From Ruminococcus flavefaciens AE3010 (GTDB lineage: Bacteria > Bacillota > Clostridia > Oscillospirales > Ruminococcaceae), in assembly GCF_000526795.1 (NCBI RefSeq), contig NZ_JAGT01000001.1, positions 2,958,501 to 3,022,500 of the forward strand: a stretch of 64,000 nucleotides of DNA, written 5' to 3'. The position numbers were made by a program, and so were the translations under genes. Each line of letters begins with the position of its first letter. Positions within the stretch are counted from its first letter, which is position 1. Positions 27,801 through 35,559 of the stretch are shown one piece after another. The notes beneath the pieces are model-generated. The model worked only from the letters and a program-made list of their open reading frames with translations. It made no database searches and was not told where the DNA came from.

Positions 27801-29270
27801 AAGTCTATTATCTACAAATACCCACATATCATCATCACCGCTGTACTTGAATACAACAGGATCATTTGATATACCGTTTGCGGATGTAGGCTCCGGATTG
27901 ATAAATGTGGCTTCCATAGTCATGCCGAAGTGGTGATTATAAGTACCGCCGGATTTTGTATCAAAATTAGGATCCTTTTTGCTGTAATCATAATCATCGA
28001 AAGGGAAGAATCCTATTTTAAATCCCGGATCCTTGTCACCAAGTTTTGAATTCTGGTCTCCACCCTCCACGGCGCTTGCATAGGTCTCGCCGGTAGTAAC
28101 GTCTATGTCAGTACCTAAATGGTGATTTCCGTTTACGATATCAAATGTTCGATCATAAACAGTAAAATCATGGGTGTCCTTATTATAGTAAGCATAGTTC
28201 ATGTTACTGTTATAATAAAGATGTCCCTGTGTGTCCTGCTGCAGAAGATGGTTGACATCTGTGTAAACAGACTTATACGCCTTATCAGAATCTGTAACAG
28301 TCGGGCTGAATAAGTATGCAAGACTGTTATTTGAACCTTTTATCGTGGGATAACCATTAGCATCAAGTGTATCATTGACTATGCCCTGAACAGGTCTGTT
28401 TCCGGACATAGGAGAAGGGTACGTCGTTCCAAAAGTATTGTAATCACCAGAATAGTTATTCTTATCAGGATCAACTCTTGTATATACATTCTGTGGATTA
28501 TTAGTATCATCATCATCTCTTAAGGTTCCTGTAAAAGCAGGTGTACCATAAGCAAAGAACATGATATCTGAGCCAGAATCTCTTCCAGTGTTTATTCCTA
28601 CCTTTTTGACGTTATTATGTACCCATTGGTTGTTTTTTGAATCCCATGATATATTATAATTGTTCTGCGCTGCTTCAAGATCGGCATCACCGTAATCGAA
28701 CAGCGTGAACTTGATACCTTTTGCGATATTATCTATGGTATTTGTCAGAGGTACCGGATTTGCAGGATCAAGCGTCTCGCCCTCCAGCGCTTTAAATGAA
28801 TCGTTGTCAAGCATAAGGTTCATACTGTCATCACTAAATTCGGAAAGCAGCATTTCTTCGGAGTCTGTTTCTTCACTTTCAGCTAATTCCTCGGAATTAA
28901 GTCTGACAACATTATCCTCAGGTTCTGATGCCTCTTCAGTGAGTTCCTCATCGGTATAGCAGAGAGTTGTGTGCAAATGCTCATCATGACCGCATACAAG
29001 CACCTTTTCATAACAATCATCCGTATGAATATGCTCAGCGTTTTCTTCAAGTCCACAAACAAGGACTCTTTCATAGCATTCGTCGCTGTGCTCATGCTCC
29101 TCAATGCCACAGATGGGCTCATTTACCATGGTGATTACTGTATCACGCAGTTCCCAGAGGACGCCTGTAGAAACGAATACTGATAGCACAAGCAGCAACG
29201 ATACCATTCGCCGTCGCTTAACATTGTTTTTATGAATTAACTCATAAAAACTGTCGAAATAGTTTTTCAT
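24873..29270 (-). CDS. Pilus tip adhesin with fibro-slime, Cna-B and carbohydrate-binding modules
   Basis: 1465 residues, LPSTG-anchored. Order: N-terminal membrane segment (about 22-40); three Cys/His repeats (CGIEEHEHSDECY, CGLEENAEHIHTDDCY, CGHDEHLHTTLCY, about 54-105), each able to bind a metal; a PA14-like fibro-slime domain (about 185-620; DDDMWVFVDNRLVLDIGGIH); Cna-B domains (about 625-970; for example VQKVWDDVENSNLTHTA); two modules resembling CBM4_9/CBM22 (about 980-1147 and 1163-1307; GARLFLDPKIFKAGKTYTF and GAKLNLSFLEPGKKYDI); a last Cna-B-like part; LPSTGG near 1432 and a basic tail. The size and position before the pilin fit a tip adhesin. Plant polysaccharide binding is inferred. 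Confidence 0.85.
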   Translation of the reverse strand: MKNYFDSFYELIHKNNVKRRRMVSLLLVLSVFVSTGVLWELRDTVITMVNEPICGIEEHEHSDECYERVLVCGLEENAEHIHTDDCYEKVLVCGHDEHLHTTLCYTDEELTEEASEPEDNVVRLNSEELAESEETDSEEMLLSEFSDDSMNLMLDNDSFKALEGETLDPANPVPLTNTIDNIAKGIKFTLFDYGDADLEAAQNNYNISWDSKNNQWVHNNVKKVGINTGRDSGSDIMFFAYGTPAFTGTLRDDDDTNNPQNVYTRVDPDKNNYSGDYNTFGTTYPSPMSGNRPVQGIVNDTLDANGYPTIKGSNNSLAYLFSPTVTDSDKAYKSVYTDVNHLLQQDTQGHLYYNSNMNYAYYNKDTHDFTVYDRTFDIVNGNHHLGTDIDVTTGETYASAVEGGDQNSKLGDKDPGFKIGFFPFDDYDYSKKDPNFDTKSGGTYNHHFGMTMEATFINPEPTSANGISNDPVVFKYSGDDDMWVFVDNRLVLDIGGIHEPTGGMIDFTNGIVWVQDNAEGKPLTSDDVTVETIEKQLTAKGYDFSKLPMPTIIDNNTASTTISSESKWIVKSLGDYFDGVEDWVYTGGESWSRYGRHDIKMFYLERGGCYSNLAMEINLPTVKPLAVTKTVDYKGHFSNDYDNKEYSFTVYEMVNGVPQPADLGYGNDNPFTLKSGQRKDIYSFNETKELFVVETGVDPNIFSRVDVNGDEKPITDEGISSGDVTALSVNNQYDFKNTIKDERTNFEVQKVWDDVENSNLTHTAVYFKLYQTDSASPDQRKPVEFNGNMTFALNADNSWKYQFNNLPSIYGSHVYTYSVEEVEVPSGYEVAYSTDSDGNLLITNRDTRKSKLYLKKEWINATSEEMKPVEITLKRKKKLITSKSATITVNLRDPGNNLIKSSGEIPVYPGGSAEFKLSVPGNVQYYEANADGYNNHYYKLSSTDMNFEDLGNNIFKVSDLQSGANTVDIKVYTEEADDSLLLLHHSFTRTTDGWEPQGDVLVETSGVDAFAKKDGLLVKERTRPSQGARLFLDPKIFKAGKTYTFSLGVFYNDRWISTEDGNESNPSEAMFVMTLNDGLEKEDFKSYHRVSAKTVQKGQWDKLTGTITLPENVNPYGMYLLIETEAINKTFPASFRMDEFIAIEGYKNIEVEAGTGVVTVQNSVIYNADFNVDTQNWTKFANDDLSLSISNANNSTDYHLLVEGREETFQGAKLNLSFLEPGKKYDIHAVVSGNSNSGNHTYKITFNDGNGKNRPVCTSDVVTGYNWAFMDNHSFLIPSNANRNEMFMYVESNDITPYRIYQFRITEEPLTQDKPGYTLTDGVYTSNNNLYTITLQEGSVAMKDFEEDAGWSKTISLGGTDPWNWNSTKSQLKEDEHYRYIYYVGGETVNGATLNEDYILLPVENQYVASNDETTPILVKNKSIRFKLPSTGGSGPGRIYFLGGIFTVIGILSGSALYRRKRRRS

Positions 29271-29294
29271 CTATTTCAGCGTCCCCTTTCTGAA

Positions 29295-29867
29295 TTATTC
29301 TTTGGTCCAAACCTTAAAGAGTACCTTGCCGACAATCTGATCCTTTCCAATACAGCCTATGGCGGAGCTTCTGCTGTCCACAGAAGATTCGCGCTGATCG
29401 CCGAGTATGAATATCTTGTCCTCGGGTACCTGATACGGAAATTCGATCTCACATCTTCCGAGCTCCTTTTTTTCCACATATGGTTCATCAAGAAGCTCTC
29501 CGTTGACATAGACATTTCCGTCGCTGTCCATGTCTATTACATCCCCTGAAAGTCCGACAACGCGTTTAAGAAGAGACTTGTTTTGCCACGAAACGCAGCA
29601 CATCTGACCATACGATACATTATCCGACTTTATCAGTATGAGGACATCCCCCTCTTTTAAAGTCGGCTCCATGCTGCTTCCCGCAACCTGTACAACAGGA
29701 AAAAATAAAGTTGATACAAGCACTGCAAATGCTGCAACAACAATAAGAATAGATACTGTGCTGAAAAGCGTGCTCCTAAATTTTTTTCTGTATCTTATAT
29801 TTTTCAGTTCGTTCTCCACCTGCTCAACAGATGGCATAGACTCTGTTATTTTTATCTTTGCCCGCAT
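29295..29867 (-). CDS. sipA-like: Signal peptidase I of the pilus operon
   Basis: 190 residues from ATG 29867, placed after AAGGGA; the upstream in-frame ATG has no RBS and overlaps the previous gene. One transmembrane helix (about 34-56), then catalytic Ser in VAGSSMEPTL (about 66) and Lys in SLLKRVVGLSGD (about 100), and the closing box ILGDQRESSVDSR. Dedicated signal peptidases are common in sortase pilus loci, where they process or help to assemble pilins. Confidence 0.92.
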   Translation of the reverse strand: MRAKIKITESMPSVEQVENELKNIRYRKKFRSTLFSTVSILIVVAAFAVLVSTLFFPVVQVAGSSMEPTLKEGDVLILIKSDNVSYGQMCCVSWQNKSLLKRVVGLSGDVIDMDSDGNVYVNGELLDEPYVEKKELGRCEIEFPYQVPEDKIFILGDQRESSVDSRSSAIGCIGKDQIVGKVLFKVWTKE

Positions 29868-29880
29868 AATAATCGTTCCC

Positions 29881-30237
29881 TTAATATTTATTATCATTGT
29901 TTACGGAGCTTTTCTTTGCTTCGGAAATGATCTGCTTTGCCTTTTCCTCAGCTTCCCTTATAATGGCATCAGCTTTCTTTTTTGCCTCTTCCAGTGAAGT
30001 ACCCTCAAGTTGGTTTATGTAGTCATCGGCGGTCTGCTGTGCAGCTTCAAAAAGTCCGTTGAGCTTAGCCGAAATCTCTGCAAGAGAACCTGCATTGCTC
30101 ATTTTATATTCTTTATCTTTAAGCTTTTGGATGAGAGCTTCATTTTCTTTCAGAAGCTCCTCTTGTTTCTTCTGATATTCATATATTATATATATCAGAT
30201 CGCTTCTTTTTAAATGTTTGAATTCCTTATCAGTCAT
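29881..30237 (-). CDS. Small coiled-coil protein, first gene of the pilus operon
   Basis: 118 residues with no signal peptide. Two heptad-rich helices: about 18-45 (YQKKQEELLKENEALIQKLK) and about 80-112 (EEAKKKADAIIREAEEKAKQ). The second resembles DivIVA/V-ATPase-stalk-type coiled coils. RBS GGAG about 11 bases before the ATG. Its gene ends 13 bp before the signal peptidase start. A cytoplasmic scaffold or positioning factor for pilus assembly is possible but is only inferred from position. Confidence 0.65.
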   Translation of the reverse strand: MTDKEFKHLKRSDLIYIIYEYQKKQEELLKENEALIQKLKDKEYKMSNAGSLAEISAKLNGLFEAAQQTADDYINQLEGTSLEEAKKKADAIIREAEEKAKQIISEAKKSSVNNDNKY

Positions 30238-30287
30238 AATTAGTTACTCCATTAAATATAGCATTTCATTACATGTTTAACATCTGT

Positions 30288-30317
30288 ATTATACCATTTG
30301 TTTTAAAACAATGTCAA
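30288..30317 (-). promoter_or_regulatory. Pilus operon promoter with palindrome in the spacer
   Basis: On the minus strand: TTGACA (30312-30317), 18-bp spacer, TATAAT (30288-30293) with TGG before it. The spacer contains the perfect 14-bp palindrome TTGTTTTAAAACAA (30298-30311), a candidate operator. The remaining intergenic DNA to 30584 is AT-rich without a gene. Confidence 0.75.
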
Positions 30318-30584
30318 CAATTCTAATATATTATTAACATATGAGAAAAAATATTTGTTGAAATCAGCTAATAGAATGTGCTGGAGTTTGTCAAAATCAA
30401 CAACGTAACAAACGACTATAATATACAAATTCCAATATACATGACATTTTTTACCATAAGGATTCTATCGACTTATTACTGAATACAAATCCATACGAGT
30501 TGTAAGCTTTTACCAAAGCACAGTGAATTTGATTGTACTTATCGCTGAAATTCTGCTTATTTAATGATTATTAATATTATCTGA

Positions 30585-30614
30585 TTGATTTGCAGCTTAT
30601 TTTGAAAGTATAAT
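30585..30614 (+). promoter_or_regulatory. Possible promoter of the LAQTG surface protein
   Basis: TTGATT (30585-30590), 18-bp spacer, TATAAT (30609-30614), reading toward the gene at 30767. A second TATAAT-like box lies near 30683. Confidence 0.4.
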
Positions 30615-30766
30615 GAATGTATGAAAGTTTCTGCCTATCGTCTCTATAAAATTAAGTAAATTATCAAAAAGAGTGCTATATAATTAAGCGTTTGTATTAC
30701 AGTTGTTTTTATATACATTATGTATATATCATAATGATACCCCATGCCTATAAAAGAGGTGATCTG

Positions 30767-31801
30767 ATGTTAATCAAAAAAAGCGTATTTTCACATTTGG
30801 GGACAGTTATAATGTCATTGCTTCTTTGTTTCGCTTTTTGCATTCCAAATCAATGTATCGGCGAAAGCGAGCAGCTTCATTCAATAAAGCTGATATGTCA
30901 TAATGATGACATAATACTTACAGGGATGGAATGGAATCTTTACAGAATCGGTGAACGTCATATTGATAAAATCGTTCTTAGTGGAGCCTTTTCAGATTAT
31001 CCAGTCGATATGTCAGATCTGTCTGAAGAAAATGTTGAACAGATAGCAAAAACTCTTGAAAGCTACGCAGTTGCCGATGATATATCACCCGTAATGAGCG
31101 GTGTGACCGACGGAGCAGGTGAGCTGTCTTTCGACAGTTTAAGCAGAGGCGTATACCTTGCTGTCGGTAAAAACCTGAAAATAGATTACACCTGCTATGT
31201 TGCTTCTTCTCTTATTCTTGAAGTAAGAGACAGCGATGTATCATTTAGCTACGACGCTTTTCCAAAATTCAAGTACGCCGCTCTCAGCAGTGAACAAATG
31301 TCATATACAGTCAGAAAGGTATGGATAAATGATACTTCCGAAAGTGTTGCATATCCACCCAATGTAACCGTTGATCTTTTCAAAAACGGTGAGCTTTATG
31401 ATACTGTAATACTGAATACAGATAATGAATGGGAGCATCACTGGACAGACCTTGATAATTCAAACAAATGGTATGTTGTTGAACGTAATATCCCTGTAAA
31501 CTATACTGTCCTGATCGATTTCAATAGCACACAGTATATTATAAAAAACTGCTATACTTCCATAGAAACTTCGTCAATCGTAACAGATATAACAACTGCT
31601 ACTTCTATCGACTTTTCGACAACGTATCTGATTAATACTTCAGCAAAAACAACTATGACTGTTCCGCAGACATCCGTTACTTCTCTTCCACCTCTTGCAC
31701 AGACAGGTCAGCCTTGGATGGCTGTTATAATACTATCTGCAAGTGGTATCTTGCTCCTAATTATAGGATTAATGATAAAGAAGAGAAATAATGATGAGTA
31801 A
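30767..31801 (+). CDS. LAQTG-anchored minor pilin-like surface protein
   Basis: 344 residues. ATG 30767 is chosen because AGAGGTGAT lies 5 bases before it; the 25 extra upstream codons lack an RBS. Signal peptide (about 1-32), a SpaA-like N-terminal domain (about 40-165), a Cna-B domain (about 180-265; YTVRKVWINDTSESV), a Thr/Ser-rich stalk, then LAQTG, a hydrophobic helix and KKRNNDE. It is divergent from the pilus operon and probably supplies a base or accessory pilin. LAQTG differs from the LPSTG of the two other subunits, so a different sortase may use it. Confidence 0.82.
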   Translation: MLIKKSVFSHLGTVIMSLLLCFAFCIPNQCIGESEQLHSIKLICHNDDIILTGMEWNLYRIGERHIDKIVLSGAFSDYPVDMSDLSEENVEQIAKTLESYAVADDISPVMSGVTDGAGELSFDSLSRGVYLAVGKNLKIDYTCYVASSLILEVRDSDVSFSYDAFPKFKYAALSSEQMSYTVRKVWINDTSESVAYPPNVTVDLFKNGELYDTVILNTDNEWEHHWTDLDNSNKWYVVERNIPVNYTVLIDFNSTQYIIKNCYTSIETSSIVTDITTATSIDFSTTYLINTSAKTTMTVPQTSVTSLPPLAQTGQPWMAVIILSASGILLLIIGLMIKKRNNDE

Positions 31802-32158
31802 AAGTATTATTATTTCCAAGTTTGATATTATTTTCAATCCGCATAGTAACTTCAGACTATAATTGTTCTGATTCGCTGTGCGGCTGTTTTTATATTTTTG
31901 TATTCAATTGGCATAAATGCATATTTCAATTCTGACCCCAAATATCACGGGATTGGTAATACTGGAAATGGAAAAAGCTATGTAAAGGGACGGTTTGAGT
32001 TTCACGACTAAGACTAGTGGGATACAACAGAATTTCAGGAGTATATAATCGGCTATTTTGGCATCAAATAAAAACATTTATGTTTTTCTTTTATTTAGTA
32101 TATTCAATATTATTGGTAATGCCTTAAACCTGTATAAGTCGAAGCAATGTAATAAATT
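31802..32158 (+). other. Non-coding stretch with decayed coding sequence
   Basis: No intact gene. Around 31935-32070 one frame reads YHGIGNTGNGKSYVKGRFEF, then hits stops at HD*D*, then reads WDTTEFQEYIIGYFGIK before a stop. This looks like the end of a decayed gene of unknown identity. A weak CCGCA/TGCGG stem lies at about 31838-31885. Confidence 0.4.
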
Positions 32159-32851
32159 ATGACTGGAATTTCTGCAAATACTTTTAGTCCAAATAATGAA
32201 TTGACCAGAGAGCGGTTTATCACAGTCCTTTTTAACATGACAGATGATCCATAAAAGTATTATAATATTTATGATAATTGCTATACTGATGTTGAAAAAT
32301 ATAAATGGTATACAACACCTATAATGCGCGCTTATCATTGGGGAATCGCCAATGGATACGGAAGTGAATTCGGCGTTGGCGATAAAATCACAAGGGAACA
32401 GTTTGTAACCATGCTGTATAACTATGAGATGAAATTTAAGAAGCGTCCGTTCAATGCTCCAAGCAATGCTTTGGATAAATTCGATGACAGAAAAAATGTG
32501 AGCAGTTGGGCACTTACTCCAATGATATGGGCTATTTCACAGGGCATATTATCAGGTAAAGGCAATAATAAGCTTGCTCCAAATGATATAGCAACTCGTG
32601 CAGTATGTGTGCAGATCATATATAAATATTCAGGCGATTCCTCAATATATATAATTAAATCTTCAAATGGCGCAAAGGTTCGTAATAGTGCAAGTATTTC
32701 AGGAACTCAGATAGGTGCACTTGCTAAAAGCAGTGTTGTAACATATGATCAGTCTGTTACTGAAAATGGTTATATATGGTATCATATTATTTCAGTAGAT
32801 GCCCCAAACGGAAGCTGGGATAATTATTCAGGTTGGGTAGCAAATGTTTGA
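32159..32851 (+). pseudogene. SLH-domain plus SH3b surface protein, broken
   Basis: A single frame from 32159 reads MTGISANTFSPNNELTRERF (the end of an SLH repeat), meets a stop at 32252-32254, then continues in the same frame through SLH-like units (DNCYTDVEKYKWYTTPIMRA, ITREQFVTMLYNYEM, DKFDDRKNVSSWALTPMIWA). A C-terminal SH3b-like domain follows (AKVRNSASISGTQIGALAKS). SLH domains hold proteins to wall polymers and SH3b binds peptidoglycan. The N-terminus and signal peptide are missing and one stop interrupts it, so it is a decayed gene. The intact open part is 32324-32851. Confidence 0.8.
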
Positions 32852-32986
32852 ATACAGCTATGTTTGTTTTTATGTTAAGCTACTACTCTGATAAACGAAA
32901 TAAGAGCTTATTATAACAGCAAAATATGATTATGAATAAAACGGCATTTAGTTTAGAGTCTAAGGATTAAATAAATAACTAACTAG

Positions 32987-33015
32987 AATAACCTCCACAA
33001 TTAGTGGAGGTTATT
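32987..33015 (+). terminator. Terminator after the SLH pseudogene
   Basis: 12-bp stem AATAACCTCCAC/GTGGAGGTTATT with a 5-base loop, then a T run. Confidence 0.8.
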
Positions 33016-33102
33016 TTTGAGTATAGTCATTGTCTGAACATAAAATATTTATCTTTTGTTATGTGCTGTATTCTGTGACATCTTCTCATGGCTTCTTATA
33101 GT

Positions 33103-33123
33103 AACAATGACAGATTAATGACA
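33103..33123 (+). repeat. Candidate integrase arm-type site, right copy
   Basis: Identical to 8104-8124 and in the same orientation, 71 bp inside the right core. The match drops soon after the 21 bp on both sides. Confidence 0.65.
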
Positions 33124-33143
33124 TTTTTGCATTTAATTAAAAT

Positions 33144-33178
33144 AATAGGCGTTTCCTCACATAGAAGAAACGCCTATT
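33144..33178 (-). terminator. Island-borne terminator for the rebuilt tRNA-Thr
   Basis: 12-bp stem AATAGGCGTTTC/GAAACGCCTATT just beyond the tRNA 3' end. It differs from the ancestral terminator at 7916-7943, so it came with the island. Confidence 0.65.
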
Positions 33179-33194
33179 TCACGCTGTTTGCGTG

Positions 33195-33237
33195 GAGCTG
33201 ATGATCGGACTTGAACCGACGACCTACGCCTTACCAA
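33195..33237. repeat. Right attachment site of island 1
   Basis: 43 bp identical to 7946-7988; it forms the 3' part of the tRNA-Thr gene plus one flanking base. To its left the DNA belongs to the island, to its right it is the original 5' part of the tRNA. Confidence 0.93.
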
Positions 33238-33268
33238 GGCGTTGCGCTACCGACTGTGCCACATCAGC
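33196..33268 (-). tRNA. tRNA-Thr (anticodon GGT)
   Basis: Folds as a complete cloverleaf: acceptor GCTGATG/CATCAGC with discriminator T, anticodon stem ACGCC/GGCGT and loop TTGGTAA giving GGT, T arm with GGTTCAAGTCC. CCA is not encoded. It is the integration target of island 1. Confidence 0.95.
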
Positions 33269-33427
33269 ATCAACAGATAATATTATACACCAAAGAGGAG
33301 TGAAAGTCAATACTGCGAAATATTATTTTTTATGTTAACTAAAAAATCTGAAATTTTTTTTGAAAAAACGCTTGACAAGCCATGTTTTTTCTGATATAAT
33401 ATTAAAGCAGTCACGAAACACTGCAAT

Positions 33428-33512
33428 GCGAGTGTGCTGGAATAGGCAGACAGGCACGTTTGAGGGGCGTGTGTCGAGAGACGTATGGGTTCAAGTCCCA
33501 TTACTCGCACCA
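33428..33512 (+). tRNA. tRNA-Leu (anticodon GAG)
   Basis: 85 bases with a long variable arm, acceptor GCGAGT/ACTCGC, anticodon loop TTGAGGG giving GAG, T arm GGGTTCAAGTCCC, and an encoded CCA (33510-33512). Confidence 0.94.
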
Positions 33513-33515
33513 AGG

Positions 33516-33548
33516 AAGCGTTTACCATGAGTAAACGCTTTTTCTTTT
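33516..33548 (+). terminator. Terminator of tRNA-Leu
   Basis: Stem AAGCGTTTAC/GTAAACGCTT followed by TTTCTTTT. Confidence 0.85.
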
Positions 33549-33578
33549 GCCATATCTCAGAACAAGGGGTAGATGAAC

Positions 33579-34487
33579 ATGATATATACTGTAACATTCA
33601 ATCCTGCAATAGACTATGTTGTGCAGATGCAGGAGCTTGCCCTCGGCAGCGTGAACCGCTCCGATTCGGAGAAGATATTCTACGGCGGCAAGGGCATAAA
33701 CGTATCTGTTGTGCTTGCGGAGCTTGGAGTGCGCTCAAAGGCGCTGGGCTTTACGGCGGGCTTCACGGGAGAGGCTATCGAGCAGGGCGTTGAAGCAATG
33801 GGAATAGATGCGGACTTCGTAAGGCTCAAATCGGGCAACTCCCGTATAAATGTAAAGATAAGGGCTGCTGAGGAGACAGAGATCAACGGGCAGGGTCCTC
33901 ACATAGATGACGAAGCTCTTGAGGAGCTCTTCAAAAAGCTGAATAAGCTCAGAGACGGCGATACCCTCATACTTGCAGGAAGTATCCCAAACAGTCTGCC
34001 GTCAAATGTGTATGAAAGGATACTTGAAATGCTGTCCGACCGCGATATACGCACGGTAGTCGATGCGGCAGGGGAGCTTCTGCTTAACGTGCTGAAGTAC
34101 AAGCCTTTTCTCATAAAGCCCAACGACCACGAGCTGGGAGAGATATTCGGCGTCAACATCTCAACATATGACGGAGTTGTGGAATATGCCGTGAAATTAC
34201 AGGCTATGGGAGCTCGTAATGTTCTGGTGTCCATGGCGGGCAGCGGAGCTATACTCCTTTCGGAAAACGGGAGGCTCATAAAGTGCGGAGCCTGTATGGG
34301 TACGGTAAAGAATTCCGTTGGAGCAGGTGATTCCATGCTGGCAGGCTTTGTGGCAGGCTCTGCCGAGAATGACCTTGACTACGCATTGAAGCTGGGAACA
34401 GCCTGCGGCGGTGCCACGGCTTTTTCAGAGGGACTTGCCAAAAAGGAACTTATATACGAGCTGTTGAAGCAGCTGAAGACTATATAA
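33579..34487 (+). CDS. fruK: 1-phosphofructokinase (PfkB family)
   Basis: 302 residues. Converts fructose 1-phosphate to fructose 1,6-bisphosphate with ATP. ATG 33579 lies 9 bases from AAGGGG; the ATG two codons earlier is too close. PfkB motifs: YTVTFNPAIDYVV, the substrate-loop GGKGINVSVVLAELG, and the C-terminal signature NSVGAGDSMLAGFVAG with catalytic Asp. NPAIDYVV and GGKGIN are typical of FruK/LacC rather than ribokinase. GC-rich core gene, no adjacent fruA or fruR in this window, followed by two hairpins. Tagatose-6-phosphate kinase is the alternative. Confidence 0.9.
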   Translation: MIYTVTFNPAIDYVVQMQELALGSVNRSDSEKIFYGGKGINVSVVLAELGVRSKALGFTAGFTGEAIEQGVEAMGIDADFVRLKSGNSRINVKIRAAEETEINGQGPHIDDEALEELFKKLNKLRDGDTLILAGSIPNSLPSNVYERILEMLSDRDIRTVVDAAGELLLNVLKYKPFLIKPNDHELGEIFGVNISTYDGVVEYAVKLQAMGARNVLVSMAGSGAILLSENGRLIKCGACMGTVKNSVGAGDSMLAGFVAGSAENDLDYALKLGTACGGATAFSEGLAKKELIYELLKQLKTI

Positions 34488-34493
34488 AAACAG

Positions 34494-34518
34494 CGCCCCG
34501 AAGTCTTGCTTCGGGGCG
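34494..34518 (+). terminator. Terminator of fruK
   Basis: 10-bp GC-rich stem CGCCCCGAAG/CTTCGGGGCG, then TTTG. Confidence 0.85.
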
Positions 34519-34538
34519 TTTGCAGCCTAATGTAAACA

Positions 34539-34566
34539 AAAAGCTCACGCAACTGCGTGAGCTTTT
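34539..34566 (-). terminator. Stranded terminator of the ancestral tRNA-Gln gene
   Basis: 13-bp stem AAAAGCTCACGCA/TGCGTGAGCTTTT followed on the minus strand by TTTG. It lies next to the tRNA-Gln remnant at 34574 and probably ended that transcript before island 2 inserted. Confidence 0.65.
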
Positions 34567-34573
34567 AATATGA

Positions 34574-34594
34574 GTTGGGGTGGAAGGATTTGAA
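34574..34594. repeat. Left attachment site of island 2 (21-bp copy of tRNA-Gln 3' end)
   Basis: GTTGGGGTGGAAGGATTTGA plus A is identical to 62631-62651, which contains the last 20 bases of tRNA-Gln. The match ends where the rest of the tRNA should follow. A truncated integrase gene lies 230 bp away. Confidence 0.85.
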
Positions 34595-34824
34595 GGGAGG
34601 GTAGCCACCCCCTCTTCAAACGATCCCAGCCAAAATTATTGTTTAAAACGCCTAATAATATATGATTTAATTATATCATATTCACCAAATTAAATCAAGT
34701 ACTTTTTTGAAAAAGTCTGATATTTGCTGAAACTTTAAGTGTTTAGTCAATATCAGGCTTTTTTATTATATGCTATAATTTTCAAGGGGTATTCCCCGAA
34801 TAAATGAGATTTTGGAGGTACGCT

Positions 34825-35559
34825 ATGAAAAAGAAGGCAAATAAAGAGCAAGATGTACTGGAGTATATGCGAAGCATCAGCAATATTCCCAGATATGAAC
34901 CCATGAAGACGACATTAATTGAGTGGTGTGAATACTGGTTGTCAACGAGAGCCAACAATTTAAAGGACTCAACACGTAGTTCATATGAATACGTAATAAA
35001 CAACCATTTTAAGCGAGTTTTTAAAGATATGAGGCTTGAAGATCTGACAGCCGATGATGTACAGTTATTTATCAATAGTTTAATTATAGGCTATCAGATA
35101 CCAGAGCCGTTAAATGCCAAAACAATAAAAAACATTCATGGTGTTTTACATAAAGCGTTAAGTGTAGCAGTTACACAGGGATGCGTGCCATTTAATGCTG
35201 CTCAGGGAACTGTGTTACCTAATATCGAAAGGACACCACCTACTCCCTTAACGGATGCACAAATTATAAAATTCTTTGAAAGGATTAAATATCACGAAAA
35301 GAGGGATATATTTGTATTTGCGCTTTTAACAGGGTTAAGAGAGTCTGAAATAATTGGATTAACAGTCAATTGTTTCGATAAAGAAGAACATCCGAATAAG
35401 TACGGACTTGGCGGTACAGCTCCTAATGCTATAACAGTACAGGGGCAAACAAATGGTGATGTAGATATAGCAAGTAAAGGCCTAACATCAAACGATGCAT
35501 TATTGATTCAGGAATTCCTGCTTCACAGAGTAAATACTCTTGAACCGTCAAAATCATAA
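34825..35559 (+). pseudogene. int: Truncated tyrosine integrase of island 2
   Basis: 244 residues from ATG 34825, 7 bases after GGAGG. SAM-like N-terminal core-binding domain (about 30-130; DSTRSSYEYVINNHFKRVF) and the front of the catalytic domain with its first Arg (ALLTGLRESEIIGL, about 170). The frame then passes into unrelated-looking sequence and stops; the H-x-x-R-H box and the nucleophile Tyr are missing, where full proteins have about 390 residues. It should be inactive, so island 2 is probably not self-mobile. Confidence 0.85.

Noticed and set aside
34574..34594. A tRNA or rRNA fragment with function
   Set aside because: Only 20 bases of the tRNA-Gln 3' end are present; explained as the attachment site of island 2.
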